Under the pieces are notes generated by a model, which saw only the letters and a list, made by a program, of their open reading frames with translations, had not been told where the DNA came from and made no database searches. A stretch of DNA of 5,815 nt from an uncultured Actinomycetes bacterium (GTDB taxonomy: Bacteria; Actinomycetota; Thermoleophilia; Solirubrobacterales; Solirubrobacteraceae). Of the stretch, positions 1 through 5,652 are shown in pieces; positions within the stretch are counted from its first letter, which is position 1, and the number at the start of each line of letters is the position of its first letter. Location: positions 1 through 5,815 of the forward strand of contig CALAQT010000483.1 in NCBI GenBank assembly GCA_937888775.1. The letters are read 5' to 3'. The position numbers and the translations under genes were made by a program.

Positions 1-692
1 TCCTTGAAATGCGGGCCCAGGCGCTCGAACGCGGCTCCGATCCCGACGGGCAGCTTGGTCAGGCCTCCCTCGACGCCCTCGCGCGCGTGCCACAGCTTGG
101 GATTCAGCCGGACGCGATTGAAGTAGCGCGACATCGCGCCGACGTTGGGGGCGATCGACATGCCGTTGTCGTTGAGCACGACGACGATCGGCGTGCCTTC
201 CCCCCCGGCCTGGTGAACCGCCTCGAAAGCAACGCCGCCGGTCAGCGCGCCGTCGCCGACCACAGCGACCACGTGCCCGTCCTCGCCGTGCCCGCGGCGC
301 ATCGCCTCCTTGATCCCGACGGCATACCCGATCGCCGTGGAGGCATGGCCGGCGCCCATGATGTCGTGCTCTGACTCGGCGATCGAGCAGAACGGGGCCA
401 AGCCCTGGTACTTGCGGATCGTCGGCAGCTGATCCCGCCGGCCGGTGAGGATCTTGTGGGGATAGGCCTGATGGCCGACGTCCCAGAGGATCTTGTCCCG
501 CGGGGAATCCAGCAGGGAATGCAGGGCCACGGCGATCTCGCAGGCGCCCAGGTTGGCGCCGAAATGACCGCCGATCTCGCCCACGGTCGTGATGATGTGC
601 TCTCGCACCTCACCGGCAACCTGCGTCAGCTCCTCGTCGCTGAGGCCATGGAGGTCCTGGGGCTTCTCGATGCGGTGCAAAATGTCTGACAT
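1..692 (-). CDS. dxs: 1-deoxy-D-xylulose-5-phosphate synthase, N-terminal 230 codons (3' end outside window)
   Basis: Dxs condenses pyruvate and glyceraldehyde 3-phosphate, using thiamine diphosphate and Mg2+, to give DXP, the first step of the MEP isoprenoid pathway and a precursor for thiamine and pyridoxal. It is a cytosolic dimer. Visible residues fit the family well: GGHFGANLG at about 41-49 with the active-site-type His43, then WDVGHQAYPHKILTGRR at 70-86, ESEHD then GHAST at about 106-119, and a thiamine-diphosphate motif from GDG at 146-148 to NDN at 174-176. The stretch after it (DNGMSIAPNVGAMSRYFNRV) looks actinobacterial to me. The ATG start overlaps the ispA stop by one base (TGATG), and a GGAG lies 6 bases upstream inside ispA, so the start is well supported and translation is probably coupled. 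The left edge cuts the gene before the transketolase pyrimidine-binding domain. No frameshift is seen. Confidence 0.96.
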   Translation of the reverse strand, partial: MSDILHRIEKPQDLHGLSDEELTQVAGEVREHIITTVGEIGGHFGANLGACEIAVALHSLLDSPRDKILWDVGHQAYPHKILTGRRDQLPTIRKYQGLAPFCSIAESEHDIMGAGHASTAIGYAVGIKEAMRRGHGEDGHVVAVVGDGALTGGVAFEAVHQAGGEGTPIVVVLNDNGMSIAPNVGAMSRYFNRVRLNPKLWHAREGVEGGLTKLPVGIGAAFERLGPHFK

Positions 693-1609
693 CAGTAGCT
701 CCGGGTCGCGATGAAATCGGTGATCTGCTCCAGCTCCACGGCTGCGACCGGCGCCGCCTGGCTGAGCGCGCTTCGGGCTCGCTCGTGCGACTCGTCGGCC
801 AGCTTGCGGGCTCCCGCCAGACCGAACTCGGTCACGTAGGTCCGCTTCCCCAGCCGCTCGTCGCTGCCCTGCTGCTTGCCGAGGGTCTCCTGAGATCCGG
901 TGACGTCGAGGATGTCGTCGACGATCTGAAAGAGGACGCCCAGCTCGCTGGCAAAGGCTCGGAACGGGGCAATTGTGGCATCTTCGTCGGCGCCGGCGAG
1001 CAGCAGCACACATTCGACGCTCGCCCCGATCAACTTGCCCGTCTTGAGCTCGTGCAAACGGCGCAGGCCGGCTGCGCCCGCCTGGGCGGTGCCGGCCACG
1101 TCCAGATATTGGCCGCCGACCATGCCCTGCACGCCGGTGGCCGCCGCCAGTTCGCGGGCGGCGGCCAGCACGTTGGCCGGCTCGCCGCGTTGCTCGGCAA
1201 GCAGATGCCTGAACGCCTCGGCGTACAGACCGTCACCGGCCAAGATCGCCACGTCCTCGCCGTAGGCCCGGTGGCAGGTGGGACGGCCGCGACGCAGGTC
1301 GTCGTCGTCCATGGCCGGAAGATCGTCGTGGATCAGCGAGTAGGTGTGGATCAGCTCGATCGCCGCCGCCAGCGGCAGCACGGAGGCGGGATCGCGCCGC
1401 AGCGCGTCAGCGGTGGCGAGGGCCAGCACGGGACGAATCCGTTTGCCGCCGGCCAGCAGCGAATAGCGCATCGCCTCCTCCAGACCCGCTGAGGCAGCCT
1501 CGCCGGAGAAGGTCAGCGACTCCAGGTAGCGCTCAACATCGGCACGCAAATGCTCCGGATAGGCCGGACGGTACATCGAGGGGGCGGCCACTAATGGTCG
1601 GGCGGCCAC
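692..1609 (-). CDS. ispA: Polyprenyl synthetase, farnesyl-diphosphate-synthase-like (IspA type)
   Basis: This is a trans-isoprenyl diphosphate synthase adding IPP units to an allylic diphosphate. In order: GGKRIRP at 54-60 (IPP binding); first Asp-rich motif DDLPAMD at 95-101 within a stretch almost identical to E. coli IspA; GGQYLD at 165-170; LKTGKLI at 188-194; second Asp-rich motif DDILD at 231-235, followed by TLGKQQGSD. The DDx4D spacing and Tyr90, five residues before the first Asp, are the pattern of bacterial C15 farnesyl synthases, so FPP is the likely product; a C20 product cannot be excluded. The 305-residue length is normal. The GTG at 1609 overlaps the xseB stop (TAGTG). An ATG at 1576 (residue 12) would put GGKRIRP nearer its position in E. 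coli IspA and is a real alternative; neither has a clear Shine-Dalgarno. Followed by dxs with a one-base overlap, so both probably serve isoprenoid supply. Confidence 0.93.
   Translation of the reverse strand: MAARPLVAAPSMYRPAYPEHLRADVERYLESLTFSGEAASAGLEEAMRYSLLAGGKRIRPVLALATADALRRDPASVLPLAAAIELIHTYSLIHDDLPAMDDDDLRRGRPTCHRAYGEDVAILAGDGLYAEAFRHLLAEQRGEPANVLAAARELAAATGVQGMVGGQYLDVAGTAQAGAAGLRRLHELKTGKLIGASVECVLLLAGADEDATIAPFRAFASELGVLFQIVDDILDVTGSQETLGKQQGSDERLGKRTYVTEFGLAGARKLADESHERARSALSQAAPVAAVELEQITDFIATRSY
699..702 (-). promoter_or_regulatory. Ribosome binding site of dxs inside the end of ispA
   Basis: The minus strand reads GGAG followed by CTACTG and then ATG, a six-base spacing. It lies inside the last codons of ispA and supports the dxs start at 692 and reinitiation by ribosomes finishing ispA. 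Confidence 0.6.
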
Positions 1610-1821
1610 TACGACGCCGGCAGCGGAAGCTGACCGGGAAGATCCGGCAGCGGCTCGAGCGCTGCGCGTGCCCGCTCATCCACCTGCGAGCTGGCCTCAG
1701 AGGCCAGTCGCGCGCACTCCTCGATCAGCGCCAGGGCTGCGTCAGGCGCGATCTCACCAGTCCGCAGCCGCGCAGCCGTCTCTTGCAGTCGAGCGCTGAG
1801 CTCGATCAGGGCGTCGGTCAC
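1609..1821 (-). CDS. xseB: Probable exodeoxyribonuclease VII small subunit
   Basis: A 70-residue, mainly helical protein starting with GTG. XseB subunits pack as helical hairpins on the XseA catalytic subunit of exonuclease VII, a single-strand DNA exonuclease. The match is to the family pattern rather than to catalytic residues: an early helix, then RLRTGEIAPDAALAL at about 18-32 (compare the family's RLESGELxLEEALxL), then a second helix, EECARLASEASSQVDER, and a short Pro/Leu-rich tail. Its length and its place directly before ispA and dxs, the usual xseB-ispA-dxs order, support the call. Oddities: no xseA lies immediately upstream (an RNase H gene is there, 33 bases away), and the usual acidic residues of the helix are partly replaced by alanine. 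No clear ribosome binding site is visible. The stop TAG shares its G with the ispA GTG. It could instead be an unrelated short coiled-coil protein. Confidence 0.62.
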   Translation of the reverse strand: MTDALIELSARLQETAARLRTGEIAPDAALALIEECARLASEASSQVDERARAALEPLPDLPGQLPLPAS

Positions 1822-1854
1822 GGTCTTAAGGTTAGCGATCCGGCCGCTGTGAGC

Positions 1855-2283
1855 TCACCGCACGCCGTCGAGCGCCTGGTTGACCAGCTCGTCCGCGCGC
1901 GCGTTCTGGGCCCGCGGCACGCTGCGGATCTGCCAGGCGTCAAAGTCGCGCAGCGCCGAGATCGCCTCCAGGAAGAGCGGCTTCATCGATGGGTGCTTGA
2001 CCTTGTAGACGCCGGTGAGCTGGCGGGCGACGAGCTCTGAGTCGTTGATGATCTGCACCTCTCTGGCTCCGAGCGCGGCCGCGCGCTGCAGTCCGCCCAG
2101 CACCGCGCGATACTCGGCCACGTTGTTGGTGGCGACTCCGATCCGCTCGGCGTGCTCGTCGAGCACCCTGCCGTCGGGGTCGGAGACCACGACGCCGATC
2201 GCGGCCGGACCGGGATTGCCCCGCGCCCCACCGTCGACGTGGACGACGAGCGTCGGTGCGAAGATCGGGCCCTCCGGGCTCAA
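1855..2283 (-). CDS. Stand-alone ribonuclease H type 1 (RNase HI family)
   Basis: RNase H cleaves the RNA strand of RNA-DNA hybrids (R-loops, primers) using two metal ions. All four acidic residues of the active site are visible: Asp17 in VDGGARGNPGPAAIG, Glu57 in NNVAEYRAVL, Asp81 in INDSELV, and Asp131 in ARADELVNQAL. The segment after Asp81 (RQLTGVYKVKHPSMKPL) is short and lacks the long basic handle of E. coli RnhA, and the loop carrying E. coli His124 is replaced by PRAQN. This is the compact type known from Bacillus RNase HI-like proteins and from the N-terminal domain of mycobacterial Rv2228c; no phosphatase domain is fused here. Length is 142 residues. The start is TTG: the frame is closed by a TGA eight codons upstream and no ATG, GTG or other TTG precedes Asp17. 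TTG overlaps the upstream gene's TGA (TTGA), which suggests coupling; no good Shine-Dalgarno is seen. Confidence 0.88.
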   Translation of the reverse strand: MSPEGPIFAPTLVVHVDGGARGNPGPAAIGVVVSDPDGRVLDEHAERIGVATNNVAEYRAVLGGLQRAAALGAREVQIINDSELVARQLTGVYKVKHPSMKPLFLEAISALRDFDAWQIRSVPRAQNARADELVNQALDGVR

Positions 2284-2495
2284 TCGGTGGCTAGCTCGGG
2301 CAGCTCACCGGTGACGCGGGGGCGACGCCGGTCGCGGACCTCCCGCTGCCCGCCGCCCGACAAGCTCCGTTGGTCGCGACGCGAAGACTTGCGGCGGTCG
2401 ACGATCACCGAGACGTTGGGGTCATCGGCGTAGTAGCTCGTCAGCTTCTCCAGCAGCTCTCCGGCTAGCGCATCGGGCACGACGCAGTAGATCAC
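2280..2495 (-). CDS. Small basic protein with VIVDRR motif, function unknown
   Basis: A 71-residue protein I cannot assign to a function. Residues 1-33 look folded: a short hydrophobic strand (IYCVVP), a helix (ALAGELLEKLTSYY), then DDPNVSVIVDRR with a second strand at about 28-33. Residues 34-60 are very basic, with eleven arginines and one lysine and a GGG at 47-49, and look disordered and fit for binding nucleic acid. I remember similar short proteins with a VIVDRR-x-x-x-RR core in Thermoleophilia, but this is from memory. The GTG start is preceded in frame by a TAG 12 codons upstream with only a CTG between. GAGAGG directly abuts the GTG, too close for a normal Shine-Dalgarno, so leaderless initiation or a start at the GTG of codon 6 are alternatives. 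Its stop overlaps the RNase H start by two bases, so it is probably co-translated with RNase H. Confidence 0.68.
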   Translation of the reverse strand: MIYCVVPDALAGELLEKLTSYYADDPNVSVIVDRRKSSRRDQRSLSGGGQREVRDRRRPRVTGELPELATD

Positions 2496-2502
2496 CTCTC
2501 GG

Positions 2503-2508
2503 ATGCTA
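2503..2508 (-). promoter_or_regulatory. Candidate -10 element (TAGCAT) for a leaderless transcript
   Basis: The minus strand reads TAGCAT, matching the actinobacterial TAnnnT pattern. It ends seven bases before the GTG at 2495, which would place transcription start on or beside the start codon. No convincing -35 is visible (TAGCCC at 17-base spacing). This six-base pattern is common by chance, so support is weak. Confidence 0.25.
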
Positions 2509-2514
2509 TTCGAC

Positions 2515-2530
2515 AGCCCGGTAACGGGCT
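2515..2530. repeat. Perfect 6-bp hairpin in the 65-base gap
   Basis: AGCCCG and CGGGCT flank a four-base loop (GTAA on plus, TTAC on minus). It lies 30 bases past the stop of the zinc-ribbon gene and 20 bases before the GTG of the 71-residue gene. On the transcribed strand it is followed by GTCGAATAG with no run of T, so it is not a standard intrinsic terminator. It may be a weak pause or 3'-end stabilising hairpin, or chance in GC-rich DNA. Confidence 0.45.
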
Positions 2531-2560
2531 ATAGAACGTCTGTCTAGTGTGGCGATGCGG

Positions 2561-3346
2561 TCAGTGGCCAAGGGTGATCGCCCCATGCTCGTCGGCGACG
2601 GCGTTGATCTGGCGCTCCTCGGCGGTGAGCTCGTCCAGCTCGTAGCCCTGTCCGGCGACTCGTACCGCCGGCACCTCGTCGGACAGATCGACCTCGTAGC
2701 GGTACCAGCAAAGCTCCCAGGCGACGGTCACGTTGACCTGACTGGGTTGCGCGCTGGAAGGGTGAACGGAGACCTCGGGGATGCCCAGTGAGCGGCCGAT
2801 GCCGGCGACGGTTCGCGGATGCTCGGAGGCGTTGAACAGCGACACCGTCGAGGCGATCTTGTGCTCGAAGCTGGTGGGTACCGCACGCACCTGGCGGGGC
2901 TCGCGCGGGCGTCCCATCTCGGCGTGCGCCGGGTCGGCCCGCACGGGAGCGATCCGCTCCGCTCGCTGTGAGCGCTCGGACCGGTCCGCTCGCTGTGAGC
3001 GCTCCGCGCGCTCGGACCGTTCCGCTCGCCTGGAACGCTCCGGACGCTCGGTTTCGTCTCCCGACGCCGTCGCCGGGTCGCTGCCCAAGATCGCCTCACG
3101 CCGCGGGCGCAGCCGCCCGAACAGGGTGCGGCGCCGATCGACCCTTGAGTCGTACTCGTCGTAGTCGGGAACGGTGCCCTCGCGCACCCAGCCACCATGA
3201 ACGGCGCGTGAGGTGCACAGCACGCATACCGAACGCCGCGAGCCACCGCTCACGTACACCTCAGCGTGCTCGCCCCGCAGCAGCGTGCGTCCGCACACGT
3301 CACAGGCCGAATCCGCGGTCGACGGTCTGATCGCTCTGGCACTCAT
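2561..3346 (-). CDS. Unrecognised protein: zinc ribbon, Arg tripeptide repeat, conserved-looking C-terminal domain
   Basis: Not assigned to a known family. Three parts are visible in 261 residues. Residues about 12-52 form a treble-clef or ribbon-like zinc site: Cys15/Cys18 in CDVCGR and Cys41/Cys44 in CVLC, with a strand-rich span between. Residues 61-99 are charged linker. Residues 100-131 are a regular tripeptide repeat, [E/Q/D/R]-R-[S/A/P], with Arg at every third position from 101 to 131 (eleven arginines). Residues about 158-255 look folded: helical SFEHKIASTVSLFNASEH and TVAGIGRSLGIP, then strands (QVNVTVAWELCWYRYEVDL, VRVAGQGYELDEL) and an acidic C-terminal helix. No signal peptide or membrane segment is seen. 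The ATG at 3346 lies 12 bases after the EF-G-like stop with no clear Shine-Dalgarno, so the two genes are probably co-transcribed. A nucleic-acid or ribosome-associated role is possible but is inference only. Confidence 0.78.
   Translation of the reverse strand: MSARAIRPSTADSACDVCGRTLLRGEHAEVYVSGGSRRSVCVLCTSRAVHGGWVREGTVPDYDEYDSRVDRRRTLFGRLRPRREAILGSDPATASGDETERPERSRRAERSERAERSQRADRSERSQRAERIAPVRADPAHAEMGRPREPRQVRAVPTSFEHKIASTVSLFNASEHPRTVAGIGRSLGIPEVSVHPSSAQPSQVNVTVAWELCWYRYEVDLSDEVPAVRVAGQGYELDELTAEERQINAVADEHGAITLGH
2954..3049 (-). repeat. In-frame repeat coding the Arg tripeptide tract
   Basis: The DNA is repetitive as well as the protein. A 20-base unit (TCCGCTCGCTGTGAGCGCTC on plus) occurs exactly at 2958-2977 and 2985-3004, a 27-base period (nine codons). 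CTCGGACCGKTCCGCTCGC occurs at 2976-2994 and 3011-3029 with one mismatch. Periods are multiples of three, so expansion or contraction would keep the frame. This points to slippage or unequal recombination as its origin. Confidence 0.8.
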
Positions 3347-3358
3347 TGTGCGAGCGTA

Positions 3359-5434
3359 CTACGCCTTAATCGCCTCGCGCTCGGCCCGCGCCTCATCTAC
3401 AACTTTACTTGCAAGATGTCCGGGAACCTCCTCGTAGCGGAGGAACTCCATCGTGAACTCACCCTGCCCACCGGTGATGGAGCGCAGGTCCGGCGCGTAG
3501 GTGAGCATCTCTGCCATCGGCGCCTCGGCCTTGATGTCGGTCGTCCCGGCGCCGACCGGCTCCATCCCCAGCGGCCGGCCGCGGCGAGAGTTCAGGTCTC
3601 CGATCACGTCGCCGACGGTGTCCTCGGGCGCGTTGACGGTGACCATCATGATCGGCTCCAGCAGCACGGGGGCCGCCTGCTCCAGGGCCTGGCGCATGGC
3701 CAGCGAACCCGCGACCTTGAACGCCATCTCGGATGAGTCCACCGTGTGGTAGGAGCCGTCGTAGAGCCGCACGCGGACGTCCTTGACCGGGTAGCCGGCG
3801 ACCGCGCCCTCCCCCATGGCCTCGATCACGCCCTTCTCGACCGCCGGGATGAACCCGGTGGGAATGACGCCGCCCTTGATCGCGTTTACGAACTCGAAAC
3901 CGCTGCCGGGCTCGAGCGGCTCGATCTCGATGTGGCAGTCGCCGAACTGGCCGCGCCCACCGGTCTGCTTCTTATGGCGCCCGTGGGCCTTGGCGTGCTT
4001 GCGGATCGTCTCCTGGTAGGGAACGCGCGGGGGCTTGAGGTTGACCTCGGCGCCAAAACGCGATCTCAGCCGCTCGACGATCACCTCAACGTGGACCTGC
4101 GAGAGACCCGCCACGATCTGCTCGCCGGTCTGTTGATCGCGGTGCAGGTCGATCGTCGGGTCCTCCTCCTGCAGGCGCCGCAGCGCAGTGAAGACCTTGT
4201 CCTCATCGCCCTTGCTCTTGGGCTCGATCGCGAATGCCATCACTGGAGCCGGGAGCTTGATGCTGGGCATCTCGATCGGCTCGTCACGGCTGGCCAGCCA
4301 GTCTCCGGCTCGGGTCTCCTTGAGCTTGGCCACCGCACCGATGTCGCCGGGACCAAACTCTTGCGTATGCCCGGTCTGACTGCCTTCGAAGGTCACCAGC
4401 TGGCCGACGCGCTCCTTGTTGTGGGTGCGGGTGTTGAGCACGTGGGAGTCCTGGGCGAGTACGCCCTGGTAGACGCGGAACAGGTTGATCCGCCCCGCGA
4501 ACGGGTCGGCCCGGGTCTTGAACACGTAGGCGAACAGCTCCTTGTCCTCGACCGGATCGAGCGTAAGCTCGCCAGCCGGCAGGCCGCCATGCTTGACCGG
4601 TGAGGGAAGGTCCTCGACGATCGCGTCCAGCAGCCGGTTGGTCCCGATGTTGCGCGTCGCCACGCCGCAGGTGACGGGGAAGATGGCGCCGTGGTTGGTC
4701 CCATCCTTAAGCGCGGCCACGATTTCCTCATGGGAGATCTCCTCGCCCTCCAGGTAGCGCTCCATCAGCGTGTCGGAGGTCTCTGAGACCTCGTCCATCA
4801 GCTTTTCGCGGTACTCCTCGGCCTGCGCCTGCAGCGCGTCGGGAATCGGGATCTCGGCGCAGTTATCCCGGGCTGTCCCGTCATAGCGGTAGGCCTTCAT
4901 GTCGACCAGGTCGATCACGCCGGAGACCTCGTGCTCGGATCCGATCGGGATCTCGGTCGCCACGACGTGCTGGCCGAAGGCCGATTTGAGCGACTCAAGT
5001 GTCCGGAAGAAGTCGGCGCGCTCGCGGTCGAGCATGTTGACGAACACCAGCCGCGCCAGGTCAAGCTCGGCGGCGCGCTGCCAGAGCCGATTGGTGTGGA
5101 CCTCGACGCCCATCACCGCGTTGACGACGAACACGGCCGACTCGCACACGCGCAGGGCCCCAAGGGCGTCGGCGACGAAGCTGGAGTCACCGGGGGTGTC
5201 GAGCAGGTTGACCTTGCGTTCCTGCCACTCAAATGAGCTCAGCGCCGCCGAGATCGACATCTGGCGCGCCTTTTCGTCGGGGTCTGAGTCCGACGTGGTG
5301 CTGCCGTCGACCACCGATCCGAGCCGGTTGATCGCTCCGGCTTGGAACAGCAGCGCTTCGTGCAACGAGGTCTTACCACTACCGCGGTGGCCGACGAGGG
5401 CCACGTTGCGGATTCGATCCGCGGCCTTGTGCAT
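3359..5434 (-). CDS. Elongation factor G-like translational GTPase (EF-G2 type)
   Basis: A 691-residue EF-G paralogue, full length for the family. G domain 1-280: P-loop GHRGSGKT at 15-22, switch I region RQMSIS at 57-62, DTPGD at 79-83, NMLD at 133-136, G5 region PVTCGVAT at 253-260. Domain II is about 290-385. Domain III starts at about 397 (PVMAFAIEPKSKGDEDK). Domain IV is about 470-595, with GGRGQFG and IKGGVIPTGFIPAVEKG and the tip SYHTVDSSE at 561-569, keeping the His equivalent to E. coli EF-G His583. Domain V runs to about 675 (TMEFLRYEEVPGHLA). EF-G drives tRNA-mRNA translocation and ribosome recycling; second copies such as Thermus EF-G-2 and mycobacterial FusA2 have less clear roles. 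Several G motifs differ from housekeeping EF-G, notably the His of DTPGH and the Lys of NKxD, so this is probably not the main factor. The ATG at 5434 has AGGAG 7 bases upstream; an in-frame GTG at 5491 would add 19 residues absent from the family. Confidence 0.94.
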   Translation of the reverse strand: MHKAADRIRNVALVGHRGSGKTSLHEALLFQAGAINRLGSVVDGSTTSDSDPDEKARQMSISAALSSFEWQERKVNLLDTPGDSSFVADALGALRVCESAVFVVNAVMGVEVHTNRLWQRAAELDLARLVFVNMLDRERADFFRTLESLKSAFGQHVVATEIPIGSEHEVSGVIDLVDMKAYRYDGTARDNCAEIPIPDALQAQAEEYREKLMDEVSETSDTLMERYLEGEEISHEEIVAALKDGTNHGAIFPVTCGVATRNIGTNRLLDAIVEDLPSPVKHGGLPAGELTLDPVEDKELFAYVFKTRADPFAGRINLFRVYQGVLAQDSHVLNTRTHNKERVGQLVTFEGSQTGHTQEFGPGDIGAVAKLKETRAGDWLASRDEPIEMPSIKLPAPVMAFAIEPKSKGDEDKVFTALRRLQEEDPTIDLHRDQQTGEQIVAGLSQVHVEVIVERLRSRFGAEVNLKPPRVPYQETIRKHAKAHGRHKKQTGGRGQFGDCHIEIEPLEPGSGFEFVNAIKGGVIPTGFIPAVEKGVIEAMGEGAVAGYPVKDVRVRLYDGSYHTVDSSEMAFKVAGSLAMRQALEQAAPVLLEPIMMVTVNAPEDTVGDVIGDLNSRRGRPLGMEPVGAGTTDIKAEAPMAEMLTYAPDLRSITGGQGEFTMEFLRYEEVPGHLASKVVDEARAEREAIKA

Positions 5435-5440
5435 GCCAGG

Positions 5441-5449
5441 TCTCCTCTC
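5441..5449 (-). promoter_or_regulatory. Strong ribosome binding site of the EF-G-like gene
   Basis: The minus strand reads GAGAGGAGA, with AGGAG at 5442-5446 seven bases before the ATG at 5434. It is the best Shine-Dalgarno in the window and decides the start over the upstream GTG at 5491. Confidence 0.85.
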
Positions 5450-5469
5450 TCGCGCAGGCGGAAAACGCG

Positions 5470-5475
5470 ACCTTA
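5470..5475 (-). promoter_or_regulatory. Candidate -10 element (TAAGGT) of the EF-G-like gene
   Basis: The minus strand reads TAAGGT, fitting TAnnnT, 35 bases before the ATG, giving a leader of about 29 bases that would contain the ribosome binding site. There is no recognisable -35 hexamer; the expected -35 position falls in the palindrome at 5491-5502. Weak, pattern-only support. Confidence 0.33.
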
Positions 5476-5490
5476 CAGCTTCCTCGCCCA

Positions 5491-5502
5491 CCGGCGCGCC
5501 GG
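5491..5502. repeat. Perfect 12-base palindrome CCGGCGCGCCGG
   Basis: CCGGCGCGCCGG reads identically on both strands. It lies 57-68 bases upstream of the EF-G-like ATG, about where a -35 element would sit relative to TAAGGT. It could be an operator or a restriction/methylation target, or a chance product of very high GC content. Confidence 0.45.
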
Positions 5503-5554
5503 AGCGCCCGGATCGCCCCCGGGGAGGACTCGCCAGCCGGGAGAATTGCCCCCT

Positions 5555-5577
5555 GGGCGATTGCCCGCAATCCGCCC
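5555..5577. repeat. Imperfect hairpin in repeat unit A, copy 1
   Basis: GGGCG pairs with CGCCC and ATTG with CAAT, around a CCCG loop with one bulged base, giving nine base pairs. The same fold recurs in the other full A copy. No T-run follows on either strand, so it is not a canonical intrinsic terminator, though it could still slow transcription from the sigma-factor gene. Confidence 0.55.
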
Positions 5578-5629
5578 AGGCGACTACCCGCTGCCGCCCC
5601 CCTGGGCGATTACCCGCTGCCGCCCCCCT

Positions 5630-5652
5630 GGGCGATTGCCCGCAATGCGCCC
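5630..5652. repeat. Imperfect hairpin in repeat unit A, copy 2
   Basis: Same nine-pair fold as the copy at 5555-5577. The two differ only at the bulged position (G here, C there), so the one substitution between copies leaves pairing intact. Confidence 0.55.

Noticed and set aside
785..1492. Plus-strand reading frame of 235 codons opposite ispA
   Set aside because: Antisense shadow of a gene with all expected prenyltransferase motifs.
2515..2530. Intrinsic terminator
   Set aside because: The stem is only six pairs and neither strand has a T-run after it.
2518..2546. Sigma-70-like promoter with TAGACA as -35
   Set aside because: TAGACA matches TTGACA at five of six positions, but no acceptable -10 lies 16-18 bases downstream.
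3746..4603. Plus-strand reading frame of 285 codons opposite the EF-G-like gene
   Set aside because: It lies fully opposite conserved EF-G domains and is explained by high GC content and codon bias of the minus-strand gene.
5435..5491. N-terminal extension of the EF-G-like protein from the GTG at 5491
   Set aside because: The 19 extra residues do not resemble the family, and a strong AGGAG sits correctly before the ATG at 5434.
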